In this document: positions 1 to 8,238 of the stretch, one piece after another
Layout of the letters: each line of letters opens with the position of its first letter
How positions within the stretch are numbered: position 1 is the stretch's first letter
Source of the DNA: CBDFKY01 sp965248995
GTDB taxonomy: Bacteria; Pseudomonadota; Alphaproteobacteria; Rickettsiales; UBA998
Length of the DNA: 64,000 bases
Direction: 5' to 3'
NCBI GenBank assembly: GCA_965248995.1
Contig: CBDFKY010000015.1
Span: 1-64,000 of the forward strand
Program-made: the position numbers and the translations under genes
The notes under the pieces: model-generated
Seen by the model: the letters and a program-made list of their open reading frames with translations, nothing else
Databases searched by the model: none
What the model was told of the DNA's origin: nothing

Positions 1-521
1 ATTTGTGACGGTTGCGTGGTGGGAGCGGTATGTCCCCTTTCCCCGGAATCAAGTTCAGGCTTCTGGAAATCCTTAAGCAATCTGTCCAGATCCTTGTGAG
101 TGATTTTCTCGATGGTCTCATCTATATGAAGTATCGTCTTGCCTGCCGGATTCACGATTTTGACATCCAACGCCTTCGGGTCCACCGTGGCCACGAAGCC
201 CCCATGCTGCAATCTGGTCAGGTCCGTGTGGTCCGGGGCGAATTCGATGCCTTGCTCCGTTTTCACATATCCTGTGCGCTTGCCGTCGGTAAAAGCGTCG
301 ACCGATTCCAGTTCGCCCGGTTTCGCTTTCTGATTGGTGACCGTTATCTGACCGTCCTTAAATACCGTAACTTTGAAACCGTTTTGTGCTCTATCGAAGG
401 TGATATCATCATTAGGGTTTTCTTCAAGCGTGGTCTGTGTTCTGCGTACCAATTGCTCGGGGTCTATCCTTGCGGGTGTAAGGGTTGTTCCTCCATATTC
501 CACGTCGTTAATTTCACTCAT
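1..521 (-). CDS. Unknown protein, 3' end cut by window edge
   Basis: This reading frame is open on the minus strand from an ATG at 519-521 to the left edge, giving 173 visible residues beginning MSEINDVEYGGTTL. A purine-rich ribosome site (AAAGAGAG) lies just upstream of the ATG. The protein is hydrophilic and rich in Asp, Thr and Lys, with no signal peptide or membrane segment in the visible part. I recognise no family. It is divergent from the caspase-like gene at 717 and shares with it a very AT-rich 195-base intergenic region that must hold both promoters. The plus-strand frame opposite it has no comparable ribosome site. Confidence 0.7.
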   Translation of the reverse strand, partial: MSEINDVEYGGTTLTPARIDPEQLVRRTQTTLEENPNDDITFDRAQNGFKVTVFKDGQITVTNQKAKPGELESVDAFTDGKRTGYVKTEQGIEFAPDHTDLTRLQHGGFVATVDPKALDVKIVNPAGKTILHIDETIEKITHKDLDRLLKDFQKPELDSGERGHTAPTTQPSQ

Positions 522-716
522 AGGACTCTCTTTGATTTATAAATAAGTTTATGTCAGCAGATCAGCCAGTATAGATAAACTATAAAAGAACCTTTACTAA
601 TAATCTATTAAATAATTACTAATATAACTATTTTATTTAATTCTTTAAGATTTGATTATGATATTTAATAATTTTTTGAAGAATTTAAGGTATCTTCGAA
701 AACAGGAGGAACAGCT
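522..716. promoter_or_regulatory. AT-rich divergent promoter region
   Basis: This 195-base gap between two divergent genes is far richer in A and T than the flanking coding DNA, with long runs of TAATTATTAA type between about 585 and 670. Promoters for both directions must lie here, but I cannot assign individual -35 and -10 boxes with confidence. A strong ribosome site (AGGAGGA) precedes the rightward ATG at 717. Confidence 0.4.
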
Positions 717-1670
717 ATGTCTCAAGATAAACCGACGGTACTTTTGGTGGCTGGGCCCGGAGGGATGGCGTTCGATGAGAAACAGATAACGCTGGCGGCG
801 GAAAATTTCAGGAAAGCCGGCGCGAACGTAGTGGTGGTGGGAGACGGTCAGAAAAACATCACGCTGGCCGAGATCGCCAGCGCGGCCGAAGGAATAAAAG
901 GCCCGATGACCGCTTTCGTCATGACGCACGGGGATGTGAAGGGCGGCAGGCATTGTATCGGGCTGACGGAGGAGTGCAACACGCCGACCAGGGATTTTTT
1001 CGCAGCGGTCACAAAGGCGCGTGACGGCAAGAAGTTCGATGTTTTCATGGCCTCCTGCCATGGTGGCGCGGCACAGATGGCCGCAAATGACATTCTGCCC
1101 AAAGGTTCCGCTTTCGTGGATCTGGCGCCCGGTGACCAGGCGGTTGCGGGTGCGGACGTGCAAAAACTTATCAGAACCATGATGGAAAACACCGAAATTG
1201 CCGGCACGATGAGCGGCGAAAAACTGTTGAACGAATATCTGATGAAAGACCTTGGAAACAGAATTTCCTCTTCCGTCACCATCGCCGGACAGGGGACGTA
1301 TAACCTTGAGGCTGTCTTGCAAAAAAAGGTAGGGCAGAAATTTACCCCGGAAGAAAAAGAGAAAGTGCACACCGCGTTGGATACGCAATTCGGCAAGGAA
1401 AAAATCGATGCCGTTATCCATAAGATCGAATCCACCAAGGTCGGCTGGGACGTGGAAGCGGTGGATTTCGGGCCGTCGATGGCGGTGGCGTTTGCAGCTT
1501 ACGATCGCAGTAAAGGCGGAATACAGTTGCCCAAAGAATTCGTCATGCCGGGCATGACGCTCAGTGCCGACGCCGGGGCAAGGCCGTTTGAAGCGGGATT
1601 CGGAGGGAATTCCTTCCAGCAGATCCGGCCCTTCCCTAATCCGCAGATCGGTACGTTGCAGAGATGGTAA
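717..1670 (+). CDS. Caspase-like (clan CD) peptidase-fold protein
   Basis: The protein has 317 residues and no signal peptide, so it is probably cytoplasmic. A hydrophobic strand (TVLLVAG, residues 7-13) is followed by a helix, a second strand (ANVVVVGD) and a Thr-containing helix. Then come two strands that each end in a candidate catalytic residue: TAFVMTHGD (His71-Gly72) and DVFMASCHGG (Cys114). This order, His-Gly after one hydrophobic block and Ala/Ser-Cys after the next, is the hallmark of clan CD peptidases (caspases, metacaspases, C13, clostripain). The C-terminal 200 residues match nothing I recognise. The start is supported by AGGAGGA at ideal spacing. The fold is inferred from motifs, and neither activity nor substrate is known. 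Confidence 0.65.
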   Translation: MSQDKPTVLLVAGPGGMAFDEKQITLAAENFRKAGANVVVVGDGQKNITLAEIASAAEGIKGPMTAFVMTHGDVKGGRHCIGLTEECNTPTRDFFAAVTKARDGKKFDVFMASCHGGAAQMAANDILPKGSAFVDLAPGDQAVAGADVQKLIRTMMENTEIAGTMSGEKLLNEYLMKDLGNRISSSVTIAGQGTYNLEAVLQKKVGQKFTPEEKEKVHTALDTQFGKEKIDAVIHKIESTKVGWDVEAVDFGPSMAVAFAAYDRSKGGIQLPKEFVMPGMTLSADAGARPFEAGFGGNSFQQIRPFPNPQIGTLQRW

Positions 1671-1853
1671 ATGCGCCCTTATTGCCGGGGCTGCCAGGCT
1701 TTCTTTTTTGAAAAATCACACAAATTTCGCAGTCCGGGATGAAATGAACCGCGTCGATCAGGGCGGTTATGGTAGCAGCTCTTGCGTTTTGCAAAAACGT
1801 TGCTAAGGTGAGAACCTGTTTTTTAATCATGTTCATCAGATAAGACGGATTTT

Positions 1854-4289
1854 GTGAAGCGTACCCTTACTTCCCACTCCCTGGCCCTGCTCTCCGCCAT
1901 CGCCATTCCCGCCCTGCTCGCCCCTTTGCCCGCCGCGGCGCGAAGCCTGATACCCGACCAGCCGAGCGTGGAGATCCGGCTGGAAGCGCTCCGCGCACTG
2001 CGCGCTTCGACGGGAGGAACGATTCCCGGCAATCCGTTCCGGACCCCTCCTTCCGCACCGCTCAGCCCGCCCGCGCCCCCTAACCAGCCGCCCGCCTATC
2101 AGCCACCGGTCTATCAGCCACCGGTCTACCAGCCGAAGCCCCCTGTCGTAGCGCCTCCGCCGGTGGCTGCGCTTCCCTACGCTCCGGTGCCGGTAGCGCC
2201 TCCAACGCCGCAGGTTTTGAAACAGTCGGCGTCGAAAAAGCCGGCAAAGAAGCCGCTTGGCAAGTCCCCCGTCGCAGCGGCTGAAAAACCCGTGCGGTCC
2301 ACTGCGCTGCCGACGCCGACGAAGAAAGCGCCTGCGACCAACGATGATGTATATCGGGCAGGCGAAGTGATGCAGCCACCGCCGCCTTTCGCACCGGTGA
2401 ACGCATCTCCGCGTAACGCGAAGGCCGGCAAGACGGCCAAACCCGTTCCCGTGGTGCCGGAGCCGCAGCCGTCCGGCATGGAGCTGTCACTGGACGACGT
2501 GATGAAAAATACGGACGGTGACGCGAAGAACGCTCCTGCGGCAAAAGCGCCCTCCACGCCTCCTGCTGAAAAAATGCAGGCGGTCAGGGAAAAGAATCTC
2601 AGCAAGGGAACGGCAGGCGACAAAGCCGCAACGCCCTCTTCGGTGAAGGATAAGGCGCTTCCCGAACCGGATCTGGGCGACCTGAAATTCGAACCTTTTA
2701 CCCCGCTGACCGACGGACATCCCGGCGGTAAAGCTCACGACCAGAAGGGCAAAGGCGCCGGTAAGACGGAAAGTGACCGGTCCGCGCCTCCTCCCCTCGC
2801 GGATGTCAAACCTGACGTCTCTTTGAAAAATGATCAGGGCACACTTGAACTGCCACCGCTGCCCGATAAAGGCCCGCAGCCGTTGCAGGAAAAAAAGCAG
2901 GCGGCGAAAAAAGAAACGTCCGCCGATCATGTGAAAAAACCGTCCCTTAAAGAGCCCGTTTCCGTTAAGAACGAGCCGGAAGCCCTGACGCCTCCCCTGG
3001 CTCCTGACGCCGCCGTCCCCAGTCTTGCCGACCTTGACGCTTTGCCCGACGACGCTTCGAAAGATGCGCCGTTGACGCTCGCCCCGGCCAAAGGGGCGTT
3101 TCATGCGGATTCCGCCGGTAAAATGACGGAGAAAGAAAAAAAACCGGAAAAGAAAACGGATAAAGACCTGAAAAACCTTGCCGCCCTTCCTGACCCCGCC
3201 AAAGGGGAGGCGGAAGCATTGCCCGGTATCTCCGAACCCTTGCCGCTCATGGGTAACAAACAACGAACCGGCAAAATGCCTGCGGCAGACACCCCGGCTG
3301 CGGGAGAAAACAAGCCGGCAGAAGAAATTTCTTCAAAAGCGCCTGCACTGGCCGCACCTCAGCCGGCCACACCTGGGCCGGCCACACCTAAAAAAGAAGG
3401 GTTCCTGCCTAACCTGAAATCTTCTTTCGCCTCCTTTCTGGGCGGAAAAAAACAGGAAGAAGCGCCTAAACCTTCCTCTTCTCACAGCGTAGCGCCTGCC
3501 ATCTCGCCCGCCTCACCGGACGTTTCCGTCACACCGGAGGCGAAAGACGGTAAGGGTGCCGACGGATTGCCTGCGCTGCCGAATTTCAATTCCTCAGGCG
3601 CACCCAAAGCGGTGCCGACGCTCGGTGCCACGACCGCGCTGCCGCCGCTACCCGCGTTCGCCGCAGGCGGGGCCGCAAAGCCGGACGAAAAGATCACCAC
3701 CGACGAACCGTTGCCTCCCCTGCCGTTCGGAAACAAGAAAACATCCGCCGCCAAAAATGCACCGGCCGCCGATCTGCCTGAGGAAAAACAACTCGCTTCT
3801 CTCGACGCTGCGAAAAGTACCGGCATAGGGGCGCCCGGCATAGGGGCGCCCGGCATAGGGGCGCCCGGCATAGGGGCGCCCGGCATAGGGGCGCCCGGCA
3901 TAGGGGCGCCCGGCATAGGGGCGCCCGATATCGGAATGCCCCCGCTGAAAGACCCGTCGCTCGGGGAAGCGTCGCAAGGCGCGTCGCTGAGCGTCCTGTT
4001 TTCGCAGTCTGAAACGGAAGTGCCCTTAGCGTTCCAGCAGCCGCTGATCAACATGTCGAAGGAACTGGTCGGCAACGATACGAAAATCAAGGTGATCGCC
4101 TACGCTTCTGGCAGCGCGGACCAGAAGAGCATCGCGCGGCGGATTTCGCTGGCGCGGGCGCTGGCGGTACGGGCTTTCCTGATCGACCTCGGCGTCGACA
4201 ACGTCCGTATTTCCGTCCAGGCCCTCGGTAATGACGTTCAGAAAGGACCGAGCGAACGGGCGGACGTCATCCTGCTGCCGAAAGGCTAA
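1854..4289 (+). CDS. Large secreted Pro/Ala/Lys-rich protein with C-terminal OmpA-like domain
   Basis: The 811-residue protein starts at a GTG and carries a clear signal peptide (about residues 1-29, ending PAAARS). A long low-complexity region rich in Pro, Ala and Lys follows, with PPVYQP repeats near residues 75-95, and is probably disordered. Residues 657-691 are seven perfect GIGAP repeats. The last 100 or so residues (LSVLFSQSETEVPLAF to ADVILLPKG) resemble an OmpA-type peptidoglycan-binding domain. The likely role is linking the envelope to peptidoglycan across the periplasm, inferred from this architecture. Its stop lies 6 bases before the mutS start, so co-transcription with mutS is plausible. 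The ribosome site before the GTG is weak, so the exact start is uncertain. Confidence 0.75.
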   Translation: MKRTLTSHSLALLSAIAIPALLAPLPAAARSLIPDQPSVEIRLEALRALRASTGGTIPGNPFRTPPSAPLSPPAPPNQPPAYQPPVYQPPVYQPKPPVVAPPPVAALPYAPVPVAPPTPQVLKQSASKKPAKKPLGKSPVAAAEKPVRSTALPTPTKKAPATNDDVYRAGEVMQPPPPFAPVNASPRNAKAGKTAKPVPVVPEPQPSGMELSLDDVMKNTDGDAKNAPAAKAPSTPPAEKMQAVREKNLSKGTAGDKAATPSSVKDKALPEPDLGDLKFEPFTPLTDGHPGGKAHDQKGKGAGKTESDRSAPPPLADVKPDVSLKNDQGTLELPPLPDKGPQPLQEKKQAAKKETSADHVKKPSLKEPVSVKNEPEALTPPLAPDAAVPSLADLDALPDDASKDAPLTLAPAKGAFHADSAGKMTEKEKKPEKKTDKDLKNLAALPDPAKGEAEALPGISEPLPLMGNKQRTGKMPAADTPAAGENKPAEEISSKAPALAAPQPATPGPATPKKEGFLPNLKSSFASFLGGKKQEEAPKPSSSHSVAPAISPASPDVSVTPEAKDGKGADGLPALPNFNSSGAPKAVPTLGATTALPPLPAFAAGGAAKPDEKITTDEPLPPLPFGNKKTSAAKNAPAADLPEEKQLASLDAAKSTGIGAPGIGAPGIGAPGIGAPGIGAPGIGAPGIGAPDIGMPPLKDPSLGEASQGASLSVLFSQSETEVPLAFQQPLINMSKELVGNDTKIKVIAYASGSADQKSIARRISLARALAVRAFLIDLGVDNVRISVQALGNDVQKGPSERADVILLPKG
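3822..3926 (+). repeat. 15-base tandem repeat, 7 copies, coding GIGAP
   Basis: Seven uninterrupted, identical copies of ggcataggggcgccc lie in frame and encode seven GIGAP pentapeptides. A degenerate copy (GIGAPDIGMP) follows. Perfect identity at the DNA level points to recent expansion by slippage. Each unit is 15 bases, so copy-number change preserves the frame. Confidence 0.95.
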
Positions 4290-4295
4290 GCGCCG

Positions 4296-6950
4296 GTGCG
4301 CATCGTCGCCGCAGTCTCCGCCGATGATTCCGGCGAGGCGCTCTCCCCGGGAATGCAGCAATATATGGAAGTGAAACGGCGGCACGGCGACATGCTGCTG
4401 TTTTACCGCATGGGTGACTTCTACGAACTGTTCTTCGAGGATGCATTGAAGGCCGCGGCGATTCTCGATATCGCCCTTACCAAGCGCGGAACGTTTCAGG
4501 GAAAGCCCATTCCCATGTGCGGCGTGCCGTACCACGCGGCGGAGAATTACCTGGAGCGACTGATTGTAGCCGGCCAGAAAGTGGCGATCTGCGAACAACT
4601 GGAGACGCCGGAAGAAGCGAAGAAACGCGGCCATAAATCGGTACTGAAGCGTGACGTGGTGCGTGTCATCACGCCGGGAACGTTGACCGAAGATTCCCTG
4701 CTCGCGCCGTCCAGGGCCAATTACCTCGCTTCCATCGCCCGTCAGCAGGACGGATTTTCGTTCGCGTGGGTGGATATCTCCACCGGCGAGTTCGGCACGA
4801 TCGCGCTGGAGCGGGAAGCGATCGCGGCCGCTATAGCGCGTTTCGATCCCAGTGAAATTTTGATGGACGAGGCGTTGCAGCGTGAGAGCGACGTGATGAC
4901 CGGAATCGAGGAATACCGTCCGCGCATCACGTTTATCGCCTCGGCCCACGCGGAAGTGCGGCACGCGAAACGCCAGCTGCTCGACTATTACCAGACCCGG
5001 TCGCTGGACGGGCTGGGTGAGATGAACCTCTCGGACATCGCGGCGTGCGGGATGCTCTGCGATTATATCCAGAACACGCAGAAAGGCGTCACTCCGCGCC
5101 TGGATGCGCCCCGCAAGCTGGCCACTTCCCAGTTCATGCAGCTGGACGCCGCAACGCGCCGCAACCTGGAACTCACCCATACGCTGGCGGGTGAGCGCAA
5201 AGGCAGCCTGCTTTCCGTGCTGGATATGGCCGTGACGGCGGCAGGAGGGCGCCTACTGGCCAACCGGCTTGCGCAGCCGCTGGCGGACGCGGCGTTGATC
5301 AACGAGCGGCTGGACGCGGTCGGCTGGTGCATCGAATTTCCCGGGCGCGCCGCGATGCGCCAGTCCGTCAGGCAAGTCCCCGATATGGAACGGGCGCTGG
5401 GCAGGCTGCATGTCGGAAGGGGAGGGCCGCGCGACATGCTGAGCCTGCTCGCCGGATTGACGCTCGCCACCGAACTCTACGGCCGCTTCCAGCAGTTGCA
5501 GGAAGCGCGGTTTCCGGCGGAAATCGCCGGGATTATCGCCGGGCTCGGAAATTACGCGGCGCTGACGGAGGAACTGGGCCGGGCGCTTAAGGAGGATGGG
5601 CCGCTGCTGGCCCGCGACGGCGGCTTTATCCGCTCCGGCTACCATCCGGCCCTCGACGAATTCCGCTCGCTGAAGGAAGAATCCACCCGGGTGATCGGGG
5701 CGATGGAACAGCGCTACGCGAAGGAAAGCGGCATTCCCACCCTGAAGATAAAATACAACCATGTGCTCGGATATTTCGTGGAGCTGACCCGCCGCCATGA
5801 AGCGAGCGTACCGCCGTCATTCATCCACCGCCAGACCATGAAGGACGCGCTGCGCTACACTACCGTGGAACTCGGCGAAATGGAGCAAAAAATCCTGCGC
5901 TCAGCGGGTGAGGCGCTCCGGCTGGAACTGGAACTCTATGACGCGCTGCTGGAGCGCATCCTGCAGGAATCGGCGCGGATCATCGCGACCGCGCGGGCGC
6001 TCGGCGTGCTCGACCTGACCCTCGGCGCCGCGGAAATCGCGGTGGCGCGGCGCTATTGCCGTCCCGTCGTCGATGCATCGGCGCGTTTCGAGATTATCGG
6101 CGGCAGGCATCCCGTCGTCGAACAGGCGATGAGGACGCAGACGAAACAGCCCTTCATCGCCAATGACTGCACGCTGGAGGAAACAACGCGGCTCTGGCTG
6201 CTGACCGGCCCGAACATGGCGGGCAAAAGCACCTTCCTGCGGCAGAACGCGCTGATCGCCCTGATCGCCCAGATCGGCTGTTACGTCCCTGCCGAGAGCG
6301 CCCATATCGGCGCGGTGGATAGACTCTTCAGCCGGGTCGGCGCCGCGGACGACCTTGCCAAAGGGCATTCCACCTTTATGGTGGAGATGGTGGAGACCGC
6401 CGCCATCCTCAATCAGGCGACGAGCCGTTCGCTGGTGATCCTCGACGAGATCGGCCGCGGTACGGCGACGTATGACGGGCTTTCCATCGCCTGGGCGGTG
6501 GTGGAACATCTGCATGGGGCCGTCCGCTGTCGCGGGCTGTTCGCCACCCATTACCACGAACTGACCCAATTGAGCGAAACCCTGCCGTCGCTCGCCTGCT
6601 ATACGATGCGGGTGAAGGAATGGCGCGGCGACATCACCTTCCTGCATGAGGTGCGGGCCGGCACGGCGGATCGCTCCTACGGCATCCACGTCGCCAAGCT
6701 GGCGGGCCTGCCCGCCCCGGTACTGGAGCGCGCCCGCAGCCTGCTGCACCTGCTGGAATCCGCGGAAACCAATCCGGTACGGGCGCTCAGCCCGGATGCG
6801 TTGCCGCTGTTCCATGCGGGAAGTGCGGTGAAAGCGCCGGTAGTAGCGGTTCATCCGGTTATCGAGCAATTGCGGGCGCTGGACATTGAGAGCTTGAATG
6901 CAAGGGAAGCGTTGGAGTTGCTCTATACCCTTAAAGCGTCCGTCGGGTAA
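4296..6950 (+). CDS. mutS: DNA mismatch repair protein MutS
   Basis: The 884-residue length is normal for MutS. The N-terminal mismatch-binding motif is present (GDFYELFFEDA, with the Phe-X-Glu that wedges into the mismatch). The C-terminal ATPase domain carries Walker A (GPNMAGKST, near residue 640), Walker B (LVILDEIGRG, near 715) and the conserved FATHYHEL segment. MutS recognises mispaired bases after replication and recruits MutL. Translation starts at GTG 4296, 6 bases after the upstream stop. A palindromic element begins immediately after the stop codon. Confidence 0.98.
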   Translation: MRIVAAVSADDSGEALSPGMQQYMEVKRRHGDMLLFYRMGDFYELFFEDALKAAAILDIALTKRGTFQGKPIPMCGVPYHAAENYLERLIVAGQKVAICEQLETPEEAKKRGHKSVLKRDVVRVITPGTLTEDSLLAPSRANYLASIARQQDGFSFAWVDISTGEFGTIALEREAIAAAIARFDPSEILMDEALQRESDVMTGIEEYRPRITFIASAHAEVRHAKRQLLDYYQTRSLDGLGEMNLSDIAACGMLCDYIQNTQKGVTPRLDAPRKLATSQFMQLDAATRRNLELTHTLAGERKGSLLSVLDMAVTAAGGRLLANRLAQPLADAALINERLDAVGWCIEFPGRAAMRQSVRQVPDMERALGRLHVGRGGPRDMLSLLAGLTLATELYGRFQQLQEARFPAEIAGIIAGLGNYAALTEELGRALKEDGPLLARDGGFIRSGYHPALDEFRSLKEESTRVIGAMEQRYAKESGIPTLKIKYNHVLGYFVELTRRHEASVPPSFIHRQTMKDALRYTTVELGEMEQKILRSAGEALRLELELYDALLERILQESARIIATARALGVLDLTLGAAEIAVARRYCRPVVDASARFEIIGGRHPVVEQAMRTQTKQPFIANDCTLEETTRLWLLTGPNMAGKSTFLRQNALIALIAQIGCYVPAESAHIGAVDRLFSRVGAADDLAKGHSTFMVEMVETAAILNQATSRSLVILDEIGRGTATYDGLSIAWAVVEHLHGAVRCRGLFATHYHELTQLSETLPSLACYTMRVKEWRGDITFLHEVRAGTADRSYGIHVAKLAGLPAPVLERARSLLHLLESAETNPVRALSPDALPLFHAGSAVKAPVVAVHPVIEQLRALDIESLNAREALELLYTLKASVG

Positions 6951-7067
6951 TATAGTGTTTCCGAATAATTTTGTTGCGAAAATTTTCGGTTAAAAACACT
7001 ATAAATTATAGGGTTATAGTCATTTTATCCGATTAAAACCGTACGGAAATTATTCGGAATGACTATA
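6951..7067 (+). repeat. Paired palindromic element (B then A), copy 1
   Basis: Type B palindrome at 6951-7003 and type A palindrome at 7015-7067, separated by an 11-base AT-rich spacer. The B centre is altered (TTGTTGCG instead of CGTACG). The A palindrome is a hybrid: its left half is typical A (ATCCGATTAAAACCGTACGG) but its right half reads GGAAATTATTCGGAATGAC, with a B-type inner arm. The element abuts the mutS stop codon and could act as a transcript-end hairpin. Confidence 0.9.
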
Positions 7068-7077
7068 GTTCGATCTG

Positions 7078-7170
7078 CAACTCCCCTCTTTGAGGGGGAG
7101 TCAAAACACAACGTGTTTTGGTGGGTGGCTTCTTAATCCAGGCAACCCCTCACCGGATCGCCTGCGGAAC
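7078..7170 (+). repeat. Dispersed CTCCC/GGGGGAGTCAAAACAC repeat, copy 1
   Basis: A hairpin (CTCCCCTCTTTGAGGGGGAG) is followed by TCAAAACACaacGTGTTTTG and a G-rich then C-rich tail ending CACCGGATCGCCTGCGG. The same order of words occurs at 18162 and, in frame, inside murE at 55948. This copy carries an in-frame stop and lies between two palindromic elements. Confidence 0.8.
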
Positions 7171-7223
7171 TATAGTGTTTCCGAATAATTTCCGTACGGA
7201 AATTTTCGGATAAAAACACTATA
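7171..7223 (+). repeat. Type B palindrome, left half of a pair split by IS630
   Basis: Standard B palindrome (TATAGTG...CACTATA, centre CCGTACGG). Its expected A partner lies at 8118-8170, on the far side of the insertion sequence, so the insertion sequence occupies the spacer of the pair. Confidence 0.85.
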
Positions 7224-7238
7224 TACCCAATTCAATAA

Positions 7239-7694
7239 TTATCCGTATGTTTGAATGAGAAGATTGAGGGATATTTCTGGTGTGTAGGATCGGTATCGTT
7301 TGATGGTGTCGAAACGTTTTTCGATAGGATTGAGATCGGGAGAATAGGGAGGCAGGAACAATAGCGTTGCCTGTCGTTGCTGAATAAGCTGTTGTGTTAA
7401 AGTAGATTTATGGAAGGTGGCGTTGTCCATAATGACAACGCTGTTAGGGGTAAGATGCGGGCAGAGTTCCTGCTCTAGCCAAGCATTAAAAACGGCAGTG
7501 TTGCAGGTACCCTGAAAGAGGAAGGGGGCAAGCATTTGCTTGCCGCACAAGGCTGCCAGGAAACTGGTGCGGGGTCTGCGCTGCCCGCTGCGTTGCCCAT
7601 GCACACGCTTGCCTTTTCGGGCGAAGCCATGCGTGCGTTCGGCGGTGGGTGCGAAGGCGCTTTCATCGACATACACAAACTGCTTGCCCTGCAT
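7239..7694 (-). CDS. IS630-type transposase, C-terminal (DDE) frame
   Basis: This frame holds the DDE catalytic core: YVDESAF (first Asp), VIMDNATFH (second Asp) and PYSPDLNPIEKRF (Glu). The frame actually runs open upstream to the slippage site, coding TWTYKESDNEKRKAY before the first Met used here. Expression is therefore probably by frameshift from the N-terminal frame (7750-8082) rather than from its own start. In this copy the residue after EKRF is Asp (T at 7309); in the other copy it is Gly. Confidence 0.9.
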   Translation of the reverse strand: MQGKQFVYVDESAFAPTAERTHGFARKGKRVHGQRSGQRRPRTSFLAALCGKQMLAPFLFQGTCNTAVFNAWLEQELCPHLTPNSVVIMDNATFHKSTLTQQLIQQRQATLLFLPPYSPDLNPIEKRFDTIKRYRSYTPEISLNLLIQTYG

Positions 7695-7749
7695 CCGGTA
7701 ACGCCACCAGCGCTTGAGGTACGCTTTGCGTTTCTCGTTGTCGCTTTCT

Positions 7750-8082
7750 TTATACGTCCAGGTTTTTTTTACGACTGATGTTCAACCGCTTCAGCGCATA
7801 GCAGATCGTACTCGGCCTTACCCCAAAGTGTACCGCCAGTTCCTTACCCATTACCTCAGGTTGACATTCCACCGCCTGTTGCAGTGCTTCCATGTCCAGT
7901 TTATGCGCCTTGCGCGGACCCGGTTTCTTCGCTTCCAACCGATCACGCGTGATCCAATCAAACACACACCCATGGTGTACCCCAAACCGACGGGCAGCTT
8001 CCGCCTTACTTCCACCGCCCCTGACATACGCAACAACGCGACGCCGTAAATCCATGCTATGACTCATCATAACATAATACAA
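7750..8082 (-). CDS. IS630-type transposase, N-terminal helix-turn-helix frame
   Basis: The 110 residues contain the DNA-binding part of the transposase, with two helix-turn-helix-like units (GSKAEAARRFGVHHGCVFDWI and MGKELAVHFGVRPSTICYALKRL). The frame ends soon after SRKKNLDV, encoded across a run of eight A (complement of 7763-7770). A +1 shift on this run joins it to the DDE frame as SRKKTWTYKESD, which is the expected IS630 sequence. An internal start (MMSHSMDLRRR) is also possible. Confidence 0.9.
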   Translation of the reverse strand: MYYVMMSHSMDLRRRVVAYVRGGGSKAEAARRFGVHHGCVFDWITRDRLEAKKPGPRKAHKLDMEALQQAVECQPEVMGKELAVHFGVRPSTICYALKRLNISRKKNLDV

Positions 8083-8117
8083 TCATCCGTGTAAATTTTG
8101 AATTAACTATATATGGT

Positions 8118-8170
8118 TATAGTCATTTTATCCGATTAAAACCGTACGGTTTTTAATCGGAATGACTATA
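8118..8170 (+). repeat. Type A palindrome, right half of a pair split by IS630
   Basis: Standard A palindrome (TATAGTC...GACTATA, centre ACCGTACGGT) preceded by the usual TATGGT end of the spacer. It pairs with the B palindrome at 7171-7223. Confidence 0.85.
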
Positions 8171-8238
8171 CGCCGTAATTCCTTTTCTCTCCGACTCTTC
8201 CTCAAGGGGAGAATGGAAAAAACCGCATATGTCGCATT

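Larger units (their letters stand above)
7226..8107 (-). mobile_element. IS630-family insertion sequence, copy 1
   Basis: This element of about 882 bases is bounded by TA dinucleotides (7224-7225 and 8108-8109), as expected for IS630/Tc1 elements that duplicate TA. Its ends form imperfect inverted repeats (ACCCAATTCAATAATT against AGTTAATTCAAAATTT). It encodes a two-frame DDE transposase on the minus strand. A second copy lies 40,518 bases to the right in the same orientation, and the two differ in their translations by a single residue. It sits between a B and an A palindrome. Confidence 0.9.

Noticed and set aside
12..542. Plus-strand open frame of 176 codons at the left edge
   Set aside because: The minus-strand frame opposite is open to the edge, starts at an ATG with a ribosome site and has normal composition; the plus frame is its mirror and has Cys/Phe/Arg-rich nonsense composition.
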